From JAUNSR01 sp036655355 (GTDB lineage: Bacteria; Bacteroidota; Bacteroidia; Bacteroidales; JAUNSR01), in the NCBI GenBank assembly GCA_036655355.1, contig JAVVQG010000011.1:62001-126000 (forward strand): a DNA stretch of 64,000 nucleotides. The letters run 5' to 3'. The first letter of the stretch is position 1, and each line of letters opens with the position of its first letter. Position numbers and translations under genes: made by a program. A model generated the notes under the pieces. That model had not been told where the DNA came from. It was given only the letters and a program-made list of their open reading frames with translations, and did no database searches. Positions 17,997-26,365 of the stretch are shown piece after piece.

Positions 17997-18244
17997 TGGA
18001 GCAGCCAAAACGTTATTTCCAACATTTTAAGGGAAACCTGTATGAAATGCTTCACATCGCAAAAGACAGCGAGACCCTTCAGAACAGGGTGGTGTACAGA
18101 GCGCTTTACGGAGAAAAAGGTGTTTGGGTTCGTCCCGAAGCGATGTTTTTCGAAGCGATTACGCGAGACGGGAAAACCGTTCCGCGCTTTCGGGAGCTGA
18201 CACCGGAAGAGTTTGAAACTTTACGAACAGAGCGTTCGGAGTAA
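17993..18244 (+). CDS. DUF1653 protein
   Basis: An 83-residue cytoplasmic protein matching DUF1653: YFQHFKGNLYEMLHIAKDSE followed by VVYRALYGEKGVWVRP and F.ELTPEEFE. The family is a small beta-barrel-like domain of unknown function. It overlaps the radical SAM gene by ATGA, so they are coupled. A strong terminator follows. Confidence 0.85.
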   Translation: MMEQPKRYFQHFKGNLYEMLHIAKDSETLQNRVVYRALYGEKGVWVRPEAMFFEAITRDGKTVPRFRELTPEEFETLRTERSE

Positions 18245-18254
18245 AAAAAATGAG

Positions 18255-18298
18255 GAGGCTGTCCAAGATTCAAGCGAATGAATCGGACAGCCTCTTTT
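18255..18298 (+). terminator. Terminator after the DUF1653 gene
   Basis: A 10-bp stem GAGGCTGTCC / GGACAGCCTC (18255-18264 with 18285-18294) followed by TTTT. Confidence 0.85.
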
Positions 18299-18378
18299 CG
18301 TTATTTAAGATAGTATTTCGTAGACTCTAGATTTATTTTTTCGAAACGCTCCTGGTTTTTCACCAAGACATTTCTCTG

Positions 18379-18444
18379 TTTTTCCCAAAAGGGTCCTGCA
18401 TTTTTCCCAAAAGGGTCCTGCATTTTTTCCAAAAGGTTCCAGCA
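18379..18444. repeat. 22-bp tandem array A (3 copies)
   Basis: Two identical units and one variant of a 22-bp sequence containing CCCAAAAGGG and ending TCCTGCA (18379-18400, 18401-18422, 18423-18444). It lies between two transcription units and ends nine bases before array B, which has an unrelated unit of the same length. There is no coding frame and no spacer, so it is not CRISPR. Confidence 0.85.
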
Positions 18445-18453
18445 TAATTGCTT

Positions 18454-18629
18454 CTTCAGACCTCTGAAGAAGGTGCTTCAGACCTCTGAAGAAGGCGCTT
18501 CAGTACTCTGAAGAAGGCGCTTCAGACCTCTGAAGAAGGCGCTTCAGACCTCTGAAGAGGGCGTTTCAGACCTCTGAAGAGGGCGCTTCAGTACTCTGAA
18601 GAGGGTGCTTCAGTGCTCTGAAGAGCCGA
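18454..18629. repeat. 22-bp tandem array B (8 copies), palindromic units
   Basis: Eight units of exactly 22 bp. Each contains the dyad CTTCAG-N4-CTGAAG, so any transcript would fold into a row of small hairpins. The centre (ACCT, TACT or TGCT) and the AAGG/GAGG linker vary between copies, while the dyad arms are nearly invariant (one copy has TTTCAG). This suggests the pairing is kept while the rest drifts. Confidence 0.9.
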
Positions 18630-18743
18630 TTGAAATGCTTCTCGGAAAGAATTGGCAGGATCAATTCTACCTTTGGTAGTATCAAACACGCCATTCTCCC
18701 CATTGCATCTCCTCAAGAGAAACCGGCTCTAATCCAAAGATAG

Positions 18744-18796
18744 AAAAAAAACGGAGGAGGCAGTCTAAAAACAATTTGTTTTCAGACTGCCTCCTC
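18744..18796 (-). terminator. Terminator of mrp (minus strand)
   Basis: A perfect 13-bp stem (18754-18766 with 18784-18796). On the minus strand it is followed by CG and a run of eight T residues. It places the 12-bp repeat array inside the mrp transcript. Confidence 0.85.
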
Positions 18797-18815
18797 TTTG
18801 GGTATATTACATAAT

Positions 18816-18911
18816 CGATTATATTGTCGATTATATTGTCGATTACATTGTCGATAACATTGTCAATAACGTTGTCAATAACATTGTCAATAACATTATC
18901 GATAATACGAT
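18816..18911. repeat. 12-bp tandem array (8 copies) downstream of mrp
   Basis: Eight 12-bp units related to CGATAACATTGT, starting 13 bases after the mrp stop codon and ending before its terminator. On the minus strand, in a frame different from mrp, the units read as a repeating Asn-Val-Ile-Asp tetrapeptide without stops. Differences between copies are mostly conservative in that frame (Val/Ile). Confidence 0.85.
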
Positions 18912-18923
18912 CAAGAAGCGTTT

Positions 18924-20039
18924 TTAATGCTTTCCGTTTTTAACCTCTACGCGGGCGGATTTCGGAAGCGTGGCGTTACGGATTTCCGTTTGCCTTACCA
19001 CTTCGCGACCTAACGCTAAGAATGCCTGTCCGGTAATCGAATCTTCATTCAATGCTACCGGTGCGCCCGAATCACCCCCTTCGCAAATGCTCTGAACGAT
19101 CGGAATCTGTGCTAAAAGCGGAACATTCAACTCCTCAGCCAGTTTCTTGGTTCCCTCCTTACCGAATAGATAGTATTTATTCTCAGGCAGTTCAGCCGGT
19201 GTGAACCAGGCCATGTTCTCCACCAATCCCAAAACGGGTACGTTCACCTTTTCGTTGGTAAACATATCGATTCCTTTACGGGCATCGGCAAGAGCTACTT
19301 CCTGTGGAGTACTCACAACAACTGCTCCGGTGATCGCCAAAGTTTGTATAATCGTCAAGTGAATATCGCTGGTTCCCGGAGGAAGGTCGATCAGGAAATA
19401 ATCCAGTTCTCCCCAATGTGCATCGGCGATCAACTGTTTCAGTGCATTTCCGGCCATGCTTCCACGCCAGATCGTAGCATTCTTCGGATCAACGAAGAAA
19501 CCGACAGACAACAGTTTCACACCGTAGCTTTCGGCCGGAATGATGAGTTCGCGCCCCTCCACCTCTTCCAGGTAAGGTCGGGCACCCTCAACGCCGAACA
19601 TCTTGGGCATTGACGGCCCGAAGACATCGGCATCCAACAAACCCACTTTGTAGCCCATTTTCGCAAGAGCTACAGCCAGGTTGGCAGATACGGTTGATTT
19701 CCCCACCCCTCCTTTTCCGGAAGAAACGGCAATGATATTTTTTACCTGAGGCAACAACTTCGCCGGTTCGGGACGTTCTACCTGTTTCGCTTTTACGCTG
19801 ATATTTCCTTTGATATCCACCGGTTCGCCGACAAAAGCGGTAATGGCAGCCTCGGCTGCTTTCACCACGGATTTGATGAACGGATCATTTGGTTTCTCGA
19901 AGAGAAGCGAGAAAGTCACTTTCTGACCTTCAATGCGCATATCATCCTCCACCATCCCCATTTCCACCAGGTTCTTACCGGTTCCGGGATAACGCACCTG
20001 TGCCAGGGCGTCGAGTATTAAGTTAGGATATAAAGCCAT
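18924..20039 (-). CDS. mrp: Mrp/ApbC family iron-sulfur carrier ATPase
   Basis: A cytoplasmic P-loop ATPase of 371 residues thought to carry and insert Fe-S clusters. The N-terminal ~85 residues are a MIP18/DUF59 domain; the deviant Walker A GKGGVGKST is at residues 108-116, followed by the Mrp signature LLDADVFGPSMPKM and LIDLPPGTSDIHLT. The expected C-terminal cysteine pair (CxxC) of some Mrp proteins is not visible here, as in many Bacteroidota members. It follows trmB by 15 bases on the same strand and probably shares its promoter at 20838-20845. Confidence 0.9.
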   Translation of the reverse strand: MALYPNLILDALAQVRYPGTGKNLVEMGMVEDDMRIEGQKVTFSLLFEKPNDPFIKSVVKAAEAAITAFVGEPVDIKGNISVKAKQVERPEPAKLLPQVKNIIAVSSGKGGVGKSTVSANLAVALAKMGYKVGLLDADVFGPSMPKMFGVEGARPYLEEVEGRELIIPAESYGVKLLSVGFFVDPKNATIWRGSMAGNALKQLIADAHWGELDYFLIDLPPGTSDIHLTIIQTLAITGAVVVSTPQEVALADARKGIDMFTNEKVNVPVLGLVENMAWFTPAELPENKYYLFGKEGTKKLAEELNVPLLAQIPIVQSICEGGDSGAPVALNEDSITGQAFLALGREVVRQTEIRNATLPKSARVEVKNGKH

Positions 20040-20054
20040 ACTGATTATTTTGGG

Positions 20055-20816
20055 TTATTTTCCCATCGCGTTACCGCTTCGTTTGCTTCTGTTAAAGCTG
20101 CGATAAGAGTCTAATTCGATCTCCGCATCCGGTTCCACAAACGGATCGCGGTGCTGCGGTTGGAATTTGATGTATTTAATGTCGATACCGCGGTCCATCC
20201 ATTGCTGTTCGTAGTAAGTCTGGATAGAGAGCAGGATATCGTCGTTGATATCTGAGTGATACAGGTCTTCCGTACGGTACAATACCGGGAAATTATTGGC
20301 TTTCACCATCTCCGTCGTATAAGTAAACAGGAAGTTTGAGTCGCATTTCAGATGTACCAAACCGTTTTCTTCCAGAATCTGCAGGTACAACTGCATGAAA
20401 CGAGTCGAAGTGAGACGTTTGGTCACCTTTTTCATCTGCGGATCCGGGAAAGTGATCCAGATTTCCGCGATTTCACCGGCCGCGAAGAAGTGATGGATCA
20501 ATTCGATATTGGTACGCAGAAACGCTACGTTCGAAAGGCCTTCTTCCAAAGCCGCTTTCGCGCCGGTCCACATACGTGCTCCTTTGATATCCACGCCGAT
20601 AAAATTCTTTTCCGGATATTTGCGGGCCAATCCCACTGCATATTCCCCTTTACCGCATCCCAGTTCGAGAACGATCGGGTTATCATTTTTAAAGAATTCT
20701 TTTCCCCAGTTTCCTTTCATGCCGAACCCCTGCTCCTTCAACACCGCGAACGGATATTGGAATACATGAGGATACGAACTCATATCATCAAATTTCTGTA
20801 ACTTATTCTTTCCCAT
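20055..20816 (-). CDS. trmB: tRNA (guanine-N7)-methyltransferase
   Basis: A SAM-dependent methyltransferase of 253 residues that makes m7G46 in tRNA. Motif I is VLELGCGKGEYAVGLA (~residue 50); FIGVDIKGARMW and the TrmB signature ITFPDPQMKK followed by KRLTSTRF are present. The C-terminal tail after residue ~235 is basic and serine/arginine rich (RSFNRSKRSG). First gene of a trmB-mrp operon, divergent from the pseudouridine synthase gene. Confidence 0.92.
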   Translation of the reverse strand: MGKNKLQKFDDMSSYPHVFQYPFAVLKEQGFGMKGNWGKEFFKNDNPIVLELGCGKGEYAVGLARKYPEKNFIGVDIKGARMWTGAKAALEEGLSNVAFLRTNIELIHHFFAAGEIAEIWITFPDPQMKKVTKRLTSTRFMQLYLQILEENGLVHLKCDSNFLFTYTTEMVKANNFPVLYRTEDLYHSDINDDILLSIQTYYEQQWMDRGIDIKYIKFQPQHRDPFVEPDAEIELDSYRSFNRSKRSGNAMGK

Positions 20817-20837
20817 ATTGGTATTTCGTTTTCATTG

Positions 20838-20845
20838 CAAATATA
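20838..20845 (-). promoter_or_regulatory. -7 box of trmB-mrp
   Basis: TATATTTG on the minus strand, 22 bases ahead of the trmB start codon, matches the consensus exactly; no convincing -33 box. Confidence 0.55.
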
Positions 20846-20913
20846 ACCTATCAAAAACGATTTTTACGAATCATTCCTGAAAAGAAGTAACGGGGTAAAT
20901 GGACGATTTAATT

Positions 20914-20921
20914 TACTTTTG
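20914..20921 (+). promoter_or_regulatory. Possible -7 box of the pseudouridine synthase gene
   Basis: TACTTTTG matches TAnnTTTG and lies only eight bases ahead of the chosen ATG, so the transcript would be almost leaderless. It may be a chance match. Confidence 0.3.
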
Positions 20922-20928
20922 CACTATT

Positions 20929-21621
20929 ATGTTTGAAATACTCTATCAAGACACCCATTTTATCGCAATCAACAAACCGGGAGGAATGTTGGTACATCGC
21001 ACGCGCATCGCGGAAGAGGAATCGGTTTTTGTGCTTCAGTTGCTCCGCGAACAAACCGGCAAGCATCTGTATCCCGTGCACCGACTGGATCGTCCCACTT
21101 CGGGCGTTTTGCTTTTTGCATTCGATCCGATAACAGCACGCATCCTCAGTGAGATGTTGGTTTCGGGTGAGGTATCAAAACGTTATGTCGCACTGGTAAG
21201 GGGCTGGTTTCCTGAAGAGACAGACTTGGATTTCCCGGTAAAGAATGATCGGGGGAACCTACAGGATGCGCGTACCCTTTTTATTCCGCTTGAGCGATTT
21301 ACGATGCATCGCCCTATCGGCAATTTTCCCTCCGCCCGCTACAGCACCGTCGCCTGTTTTCCCAAAAGCGGACGATGGCATCAGATCCGGCAGCATCTGG
21401 CCCATTTGCGTCACTACATCATCAACGACCGGGTGCACGGCGATGGGAAACACAATCGCGTGTTTAAAGGAGAGTTGGGTATCGAACCGCTTTTTCTCCA
21501 TGCCGAATCCCTGAGCATGAAACACCCCCATACGGGTGAACCGATCCTTTTAAACGCGAAATTCCCGAAACACTGGAATGCATTCCGGGAACTCGGTATT
21601 ATTGAAAAAGTCGATCTCTGA
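20929..21621 (+). CDS. RluA-family pseudouridine synthase, TruC-like
   Basis: A pseudouridine synthase of 230 residues. YPVHRLDRPTSGVLLFA contains the catalytic aspartate of the RluA family, and GRWHQIRQHLAHLRHYIINDRVHGDG is the second conserved block. The short form without an S4 domain resembles TruC, which modifies U65 of tRNA; this assignment is by overall resemblance only. The start at 20929 (MFEILYQD) is preferred over 20899 because the protein then begins like its relatives and a -7 box lies between the two. Cytoplasmic, apparently monocistronic. Confidence 0.87.
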   Translation: MFEILYQDTHFIAINKPGGMLVHRTRIAEEESVFVLQLLREQTGKHLYPVHRLDRPTSGVLLFAFDPITARILSEMLVSGEVSKRYVALVRGWFPEETDLDFPVKNDRGNLQDARTLFIPLERFTMHRPIGNFPSARYSTVACFPKSGRWHQIRQHLAHLRHYIINDRVHGDGKHNRVFKGELGIEPLFLHAESLSMKHPHTGEPILLNAKFPKHWNAFRELGIIEKVDL

Positions 21622-21642
21622 TTTAGGAGGATTGCGCTGCGA

Positions 21643-22209
21643 TTAGTTTTGCAGGTACCAGTCTCTGAAATCCTTCCAGAAATTGGGACCTCCGTTATTA
21701 CCCTTTTGGTGTGGTTGCTGAGCCGGTTGCGGTTCAACACCGTGCAACTTCTCTTTCGACTGCAGAAACTCCTCGAAGAGTACTTTGGGCTCCTCTTTGG
21801 TGAAGATAAGCCGCCCGAATAAAGGATAGATATCCCTGGAGATGCTCCACAAACGGAAAATTATTTCAGCCCACTGTTCATCTTTTATCAGATAATCAAA
21901 AGTGGAATACATAATCTTATATACGATCTGATTGGTCTGCGAAACAATAATGCTTCCGTAGTTCAGTGATTCATTGAAATAATTCAACAACTCTAACGCT
22001 TTGGTTTTCCGGTCGTCCGTCACCGTCATATTGAGGAAACTAAAAAACCCGATTCGCTTCTCATGCTCAAAGTCCACCACGATCTCGATGGTCCCCATAT
22101 CTATATTGTAGCCGAATCGCACCAGCTTAGCGTCTTCGTTATTATCATATCTGATCTCATTACTCTTCAGATAAGATAAAAAATTCTGATAATTGGAATC
22201 TGTTGCCAT
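21643..22209 (-). CDS. YbjN-like domain protein
   Basis: A 188-residue cytoplasmic protein with a YbjN/type III secretion chaperone-like alpha/beta domain (FLSYLKSNEIRYD, then FSFLNMTV, LELLNYFNESLNYGSIIV). The last ~40 residues are a proline/glutamine/glycine-rich tail ending WKDFRDWYLQN. Function unknown. The ATG at 22209 is preceded by CAGGT at the right distance and is preferred over the open frame to 22239. A small dyad TTGGTA-N2-TACCAA (22226-22239) lies just upstream. Confidence 0.7.
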   Translation of the reverse strand: MATDSNYQNFLSYLKSNEIRYDNNEDAKLVRFGYNIDMGTIEIVVDFEHEKRIGFFSFLNMTVTDDRKTKALELLNYFNESLNYGSIIVSQTNQIVYKIMYSTFDYLIKDEQWAEIIFRLWSISRDIYPLFGRLIFTKEEPKVLFEEFLQSKEKLHGVEPQPAQQPHQKGNNGGPNFWKDFRDWYLQN

Positions 22210-22364
22210 TTTTACCTGCTCTATTTTGGTATTTACCAAGAGGCTTCGAGGGAGATGATCCGCTGCCAGATCCCGTTGTTGCCCTTTGTTTAAACTATAA
22301 CAACAAGAAATTGGGAGCGTTCGGACAAAGCACCTTAAATAAAGCTATCGAAACGGAAGGGTAG

Positions 22365-22994
22365 TTAACGGATGCAGGAAGTAAGTACATAATCACGTTG
22401 CACCTCATACGCGATACGGTCTGCTTGCGCATAACCCGAGCGGGTTTCATACGCTTCAATCGAACCGGAATCGGCTACTTGAAAAGGGGTCAGCAAGAGG
22501 TGGTCTTTAAAATCGACCTGCTGACAGTTCATGATTTTAAAAAGGGTCTCTTTGGCGGACCAACAGATCAGCGTATAAAGAAGCGGTGAGGCGGAATCGG
22601 TACCCTCCTCTTCGCGGCGATTCAGAAACTTAGAGCGTAAACGCATCACCCGATCGGCGCGACGTTCGATATCGATCGCCACGGGTTGCGTGGGGTGGAT
22701 CATTACAGCTGCATATCCGTGGGTATGACTGATACTGATTTGAAAAGAGTGATCGGTCAGAAACGGTTTACCGGAGGGTTCATAACCGACGCATTTTTGT
22801 CCTCCGGTCAGTTCCCGCAGGAGTACGCGTACAGCTAAGAATTCCAATCGGCGTTTCTCGTTCGTCAGCACAGCCAGTTGCTCCTCATACAAGGAGGGAT
22901 CATACAACAGATCGAGCAATTGCTGTTCATTTTCTTCAATATGCCAGATGCCGGTAAGGGCCTCTCCGTCTGTTCTGATTTCAAATAATGCCAT
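22365..22994 (-). CDS. 4'-phosphopantetheinyl transferase, Sfp type
   Basis: Transfers the phosphopantetheine arm from CoA to a carrier protein serine. The 209 residues contain the Mg-binding VAIDIE and WSAKETLFK motifs of the Sfp/AcpT superfamily, and FQISISHTHGYAAVMI. The length suits the Sfp group rather than the short AcpS. It follows gldE by 12 bases on the same strand, and this pairing recurs in Bacteroidota from memory. The acceptor is unknown because no polyketide or peptide synthase gene is nearby. Confidence 0.88.
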   Translation of the reverse strand: MALFEIRTDGEALTGIWHIEENEQQLLDLLYDPSLYEEQLAVLTNEKRRLEFLAVRVLLRELTGGQKCVGYEPSGKPFLTDHSFQISISHTHGYAAVMIHPTQPVAIDIERRADRVMRLRSKFLNRREEEGTDSASPLLYTLICWSAKETLFKIMNCQQVDFKDHLLLTPFQVADSGSIEAYETRSGYAQADRIAYEVQRDYVLTSCIR

Positions 22995-23006
22995 GCTGTT
23001 TCTGAT

Positions 23007-24320
23007 TTATCGTGTAACGATCGTAAATTTGACTTTATCGATACGGTGTTTCTCCAACGCAAGTACCGTAAACCGGAAACGACCGTAATTAAACGTCTCA
23101 TTCAAGGTGGGAAAATCGCCTTTGATCTCCAAAACCATTCCGGCAAGTGTTTCACATTCATCGGTTTCATGCCCGAAATCTTTTTCGGTGAGTCCCGTGA
23201 TGCGGTAGAAATCGTTCAGTTGGATCTTGGCTTCGAAAATCCATGAGTCTTCGCTCAACTGTTGATACATTTTCTCCTCTTCGTCATACTCATCGCTGAT
23301 TTCGCCGATGATCTCTTCCAAAATATCTTCCAGCGTCACCAATCCCGAGGTTCCTCCGAATTCATCTACCACGATGGCCATGTGAATCTTCTGCGAACGG
23401 AAATCCTCCAACAAGTCATCGATCTTTTTCGTCTCCGGAACGTAATAGGCGGGACGAATGAGTGATTGCCAATCAAACGATTCAGGTTGATTGAGGTAGG
23501 GAAGTAAATCCTTAATATATAAAACGCCTTTGATATGGTCCTCTGTGGTTTCGTAAACCGGAATACGCGAATAATTGGTATCGAGTACCAACTGCATTAC
23601 CTGGGCATAATCGGTATTGATTTCGAGCGAGGTCATCTCCACACGCGAGGTCATCACCTCTTCTGCCGTCTTATCACCGAATTTGATAATCTCTTCGAGC
23701 ATCGATTTTTCCTCTTTGATCTCATGCGAAGTAAGTTCAAGTGCCTGTGAAAGATCATCCATCGACAGGTTTTGATTCTTCTTGGCGATCTTCTTGTTAA
23801 TCACATTGGTGGTGATTACCAAGAGCGAGGCAAGCGGATAGAACAGCTTCTGCAACATCTTGAGTACGCCGGCGGAGATGCGGGCAAATTTCAAAGCATT
23901 GTATGAAGCATAAATCTTGGGCATGATTTCACCGATAAGCAGCAACAGAAAGGTTAACACAACCGTCTGCAGCAGGAAGGAGAACATCGGGGTCTGATTC
24001 AGTATAATCGTATTCATGAAGAACGTGAAAAGGATTACCACCGCTACATTCACGAAGTTGTTCGCTATCAGAATCGTTGCCAGTAGAAACTGAGAACGGC
24101 TCAATAGCGATTGGATGAGTGAATCTGAGTCATGTTCTTTTTCATCGATCCGGTTCAGATCGACAGGAGAAAGGGAGAAGAAAGCGATTTCGGATGCGGA
24201 AATAAAGCCTGAGGCAAACAGTAGGATAATTGCCAGACACAAAGCCACTAACGCACTAAACGTGGGGGCTTGCCATTGAATATCTAAAAAAATCTGCGAT
24301 AAATAATAATCCGAGTCCAA
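23007..24320 (-). CDS. gldE: GldE-like CNNM/CorC transporter-associated protein
   Basis: A 437-residue membrane protein of the HlyC/CorC (CNNM) family. It has a DUF21 domain with four helices (residues ~20-190), two CBS domains (~215-335; YSRIPVYETTEDHIKGVLYIKDL, then IVVDEFGGTSGLVTLEDILEEI) and a C-terminal CorC/HlyC domain. GASEIAFFS-like ASEIAFFSLSP is the DUF21 signature. The position beside ssb and mutY is the typical place of gldE in Bacteroidota. Related proteins affect gliding in Flavobacterium; in non-gliding Bacteroidales a role in divalent-cation handling is more likely. Confidence 0.87.
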   Translation of the reverse strand: MDSDYYLSQIFLDIQWQAPTFSALVALCLAIILLFASGFISASEIAFFSLSPVDLNRIDEKEHDSDSLIQSLLSRSQFLLATILIANNFVNVAVVILFTFFMNTIILNQTPMFSFLLQTVVLTFLLLLIGEIMPKIYASYNALKFARISAGVLKMLQKLFYPLASLLVITTNVINKKIAKKNQNLSMDDLSQALELTSHEIKEEKSMLEEIIKFGDKTAEEVMTSRVEMTSLEINTDYAQVMQLVLDTNYSRIPVYETTEDHIKGVLYIKDLLPYLNQPESFDWQSLIRPAYYVPETKKIDDLLEDFRSQKIHMAIVVDEFGGTSGLVTLEDILEEIIGEISDEYDEEEKMYQQLSEDSWIFEAKIQLNDFYRITGLTEKDFGHETDECETLAGMVLEIKGDFPTLNETFNYGRFRFTVLALEKHRIDKVKFTIVTR

Positions 24321-24422
24321 AGAGATGAGTATTAGTTCAACAATGAGCTCTTTACAACGTATTCATCTGAAACACATCTGTAAAGCAGAAGAGCCGGAAT
24401 CCGATAAAATTCTGACTCTTCC

Positions 24423-24455
24423 GAAGTTATGCATAACTTCCGTAATGCAAATATA
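24423..24455 (-). promoter_or_regulatory. gldE promoter with 18-bp palindrome at the start site
   Basis: The -7 box TATATTTG lies at 24448-24455 (minus strand). It is followed, at the expected start of transcription, by GAAGTTATGCATAACTTC (24423-24440), a perfect 18-bp palindrome with no loop. This position suits a repressor site; no regulator is known. Confidence 0.5.
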
Positions 24456-24466
24456 AGAATTATGTA

Positions 24467-24907
24467 TTAAAATGGCAGGTCATCCGCGCTATTATTTTCA
24501 GCGACCGGATTGATCGGTTGTTGCGACTGAACCTGTGCATTTTGAACCGGTGCGCCGGGTGCCGCTCCCTCCGGTTTACGACCCAGCAATTCCATATTAT
24601 CCACGTATATTTCGGTCGTATAACGTTTCACGCCGTTTTGATCGTCCCACGCGCGTGTTCTGATTTTTCCCTCAATATATAAAGGCGTACCCTTGCGTAC
24701 ATACTTCTCAACCACTTCAGCCAAACCGCGCCAAACCACGATGTTGTGCCATTCGGTACGTTCGGGAACCTGAACTCCCGATTGGGTTTTATATCCTCTC
24801 TCTGTGGTTGCCAGAGGAAATGAAGCAACTACATTACCTCCGTCGAGATATCTGACTTCGGGATCTTTCCCTACGTTACCGATCAGAATAACCTTGTTAA
24901 CTGACAT
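24467..24907 (-). CDS. ssb: Single-stranded DNA-binding protein
   Basis: The SSB of replication, recombination and repair. The OB fold covers residues ~1-110 (MSVNKVILIGNVGKDPEVRY, then EWHNIVVWRGLAE), followed by a glutamine- and proline-rich linker and the acidic tip DDLPF that binds partner proteins. The 146 residues are short but normal for Bacteroidales. It has a consensus promoter upstream and is followed by gldE, whose -7 box overlaps the intergenic space directly after the ssb stop. Confidence 0.95.
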   Translation of the reverse strand: MSVNKVILIGNVGKDPEVRYLDGGNVVASFPLATTERGYKTQSGVQVPERTEWHNIVVWRGLAEVVEKYVRKGTPLYIEGKIRTRAWDDQNGVKRYTTEIYVDNMELLGRKPEGAAPGAPVQNAQVQSQQPINPVAENNSADDLPF

Positions 24908-24934
24908 ATTTGTAATTATTTAAATGATGTTTCT

Positions 24935-24966
24935 CAAATTTAATAATAAACTCTTTCATTATCAAA
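24935..24966 (-). promoter_or_regulatory. Consensus Bacteroidota promoter of ssb
   Basis: On the minus strand TTTG (24963-24966) is followed by 20 bases and TAAATTTG (24935-24942). Both boxes match the consensus exactly, the best promoter in the window. Confidence 0.75.
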
Positions 24967-24976
24967 ATAAAAGGGT

Positions 24977-26059
24977 TTAAAGTGAATGTTCCGTTTCTAA
25001 AAACAACTCCGTCAATCGGGAGATGGCATACGCACCGATCGAAGCTTCCGGAATGGTGATGTAATCGCCGGAAAGGGAGAAACCCTCCGGAACCATCACT
25101 TTATAAAAGGAAGCGTGGATACGCTGATGAGACAGAATGTGTTTTTTATCGCGCATGACGAGCTGAAAACGGAAGTCGGCATCTGATTGTCGGATCGCCT
25201 CTTCGGGAAAAAGCGACTTGAAGGCGGGAAGCAACATCAATTCCTCCAATCCAACGGATCGATCGGTTTCAATCAACGGAAACTCATAGAGATGACTCCA
25301 GATATCTTTTGCCGTTCGACGGTGAATCCACGTATGATCTCCCGATACGATCTGAAAATAGTTGAACCAACGGTCGCGCACCTTTGTCTTCCCCGCTTTA
25401 AAAGGCAATTCCGACACGCGTCCCTGTTGGCGGGCGATACACTCCTCTCTGAAAATACAGGAATCGCAATCGGGTGAGACGGGCACACACCACAGCGCTC
25501 CAAATTCCATAATCGCTTGGTTATGCTGATCGGGATGACGCGGATCGAGCAACTCCCGGGCAAGTTCCGCGAATACTTTCTTCCCCGAACCGGAATCGAT
25601 CGCATCGTCAATCCCGTAGATTCGGGCCAATACGCGAAATACGTTTCCGTCCAAAACCGCATAGGGCTGCTTGAAGGCAAAAGAGGCGATCGCCGCGGCC
25701 GTATAATCACCGATTCCTTTTAATGAAAGAATCTGCTTGTGGTCTGAAGGAAATTCCCCTCCATAAATTTCCACCACCTGTTTGGCGGCTGCATGCAGGT
25801 TGCGGGCACGGCTATAATACCCCAGTCCCTGCCAGTATTTAAGTACCTCTTCGAGGGGGGCGGCGCCGAGCGTACGAACGTCCGGAAAGCGAAAAACGAA
25901 ACGGTTATAATAATCCAGTCCCTGTTGTACCCGGGTCTGCTGAAGAATAATCTCGGAAATCCAAATCAGATAAGGATCAACCGTTTCCCTCCACGGAAGC
26001 TCTCTCTTATTAATAAGGTACCAGTTGCGTAATCGAAAACTAAAGGTATATTCTGACAT
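24977..26059 (-). CDS. mutY: A/G-specific adenine glycosylase
   Basis: Removes adenine mispaired with 8-oxoguanine. The 360-residue protein has WISEIILQQTRVQQG, the helix-hairpin-helix LKGIGDYTAAAIASFAF with the catalytic aspartate in VLDGNVFR following it, the four cysteines of the 4Fe-4S cluster (C-6-C-2-C-5-C, ending CDSCIFREEC), and a C-terminal NUDIX-like domain (~230-355). The start at 26059 (MSEYTFSF) gives the normal N-terminus; ATG at 26077 and 26146 are in frame but add atypical residues. It lies upstream of ssb, as in other Bacteroidota. Confidence 0.93.
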   Translation of the reverse strand: MSEYTFSFRLRNWYLINKRELPWRETVDPYLIWISEIILQQTRVQQGLDYYNRFVFRFPDVRTLGAAPLEEVLKYWQGLGYYSRARNLHAAAKQVVEIYGGEFPSDHKQILSLKGIGDYTAAAIASFAFKQPYAVLDGNVFRVLARIYGIDDAIDSGSGKKVFAELARELLDPRHPDQHNQAIMEFGALWCVPVSPDCDSCIFREECIARQQGRVSELPFKAGKTKVRDRWFNYFQIVSGDHTWIHRRTAKDIWSHLYEFPLIETDRSVGLEELMLLPAFKSLFPEEAIRQSDADFRFQLVMRDKKHILSHQRIHASFYKVMVPEGFSLSGDYITIPEASIGAYAISRLTELFLETEHSL

Positions 26060-26303
26060 ATAAATAACGGATTTCATAATTGAATCACATAGATAATAAA
26101 AATGCCCGATTCCACTTCCATCCCCGTTAAATAATAAACTAAGCACATATGAAAGAAAATGTTAATATGCTAAGAATGAATATAAAATGGGTTTCGAAAC
26201 CGAAATAATTTACGATATTTGCAAACTGTAATCATACGGGAACCCAAATATAGTTTTTTTCAAAAATGATTCTTATTCGTTTTTTTGATAGGAATAAAAG
26301 CTA

Positions 26304-26311
26304 TATATTTG
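26304..26311 (+). promoter_or_regulatory. -7 box of the HU gene
   Basis: TATATTTG, 55 bases ahead of the HU start codon. TTTG at 26284-26287 is a possible -33 box, but the spacing (16) is short. Confidence 0.5.
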
Positions 26312-26365
26312 CAGGCCAAAAAATTAAAACATAATAGGTATAAATCAATATAAATCTTAACACAA

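Noticed and set aside
18379..18629. CRISPR-like array
   Set aside because: Units are directly adjacent 22-bp repeats without unique spacers, and no cas gene is in the window.
18816..18923. Extension of Mrp into the NVID repeats
   Set aside because: The repeats are in another frame after a proper stop codon, and the Mrp C-terminus is already of normal length; kept only as a finding.
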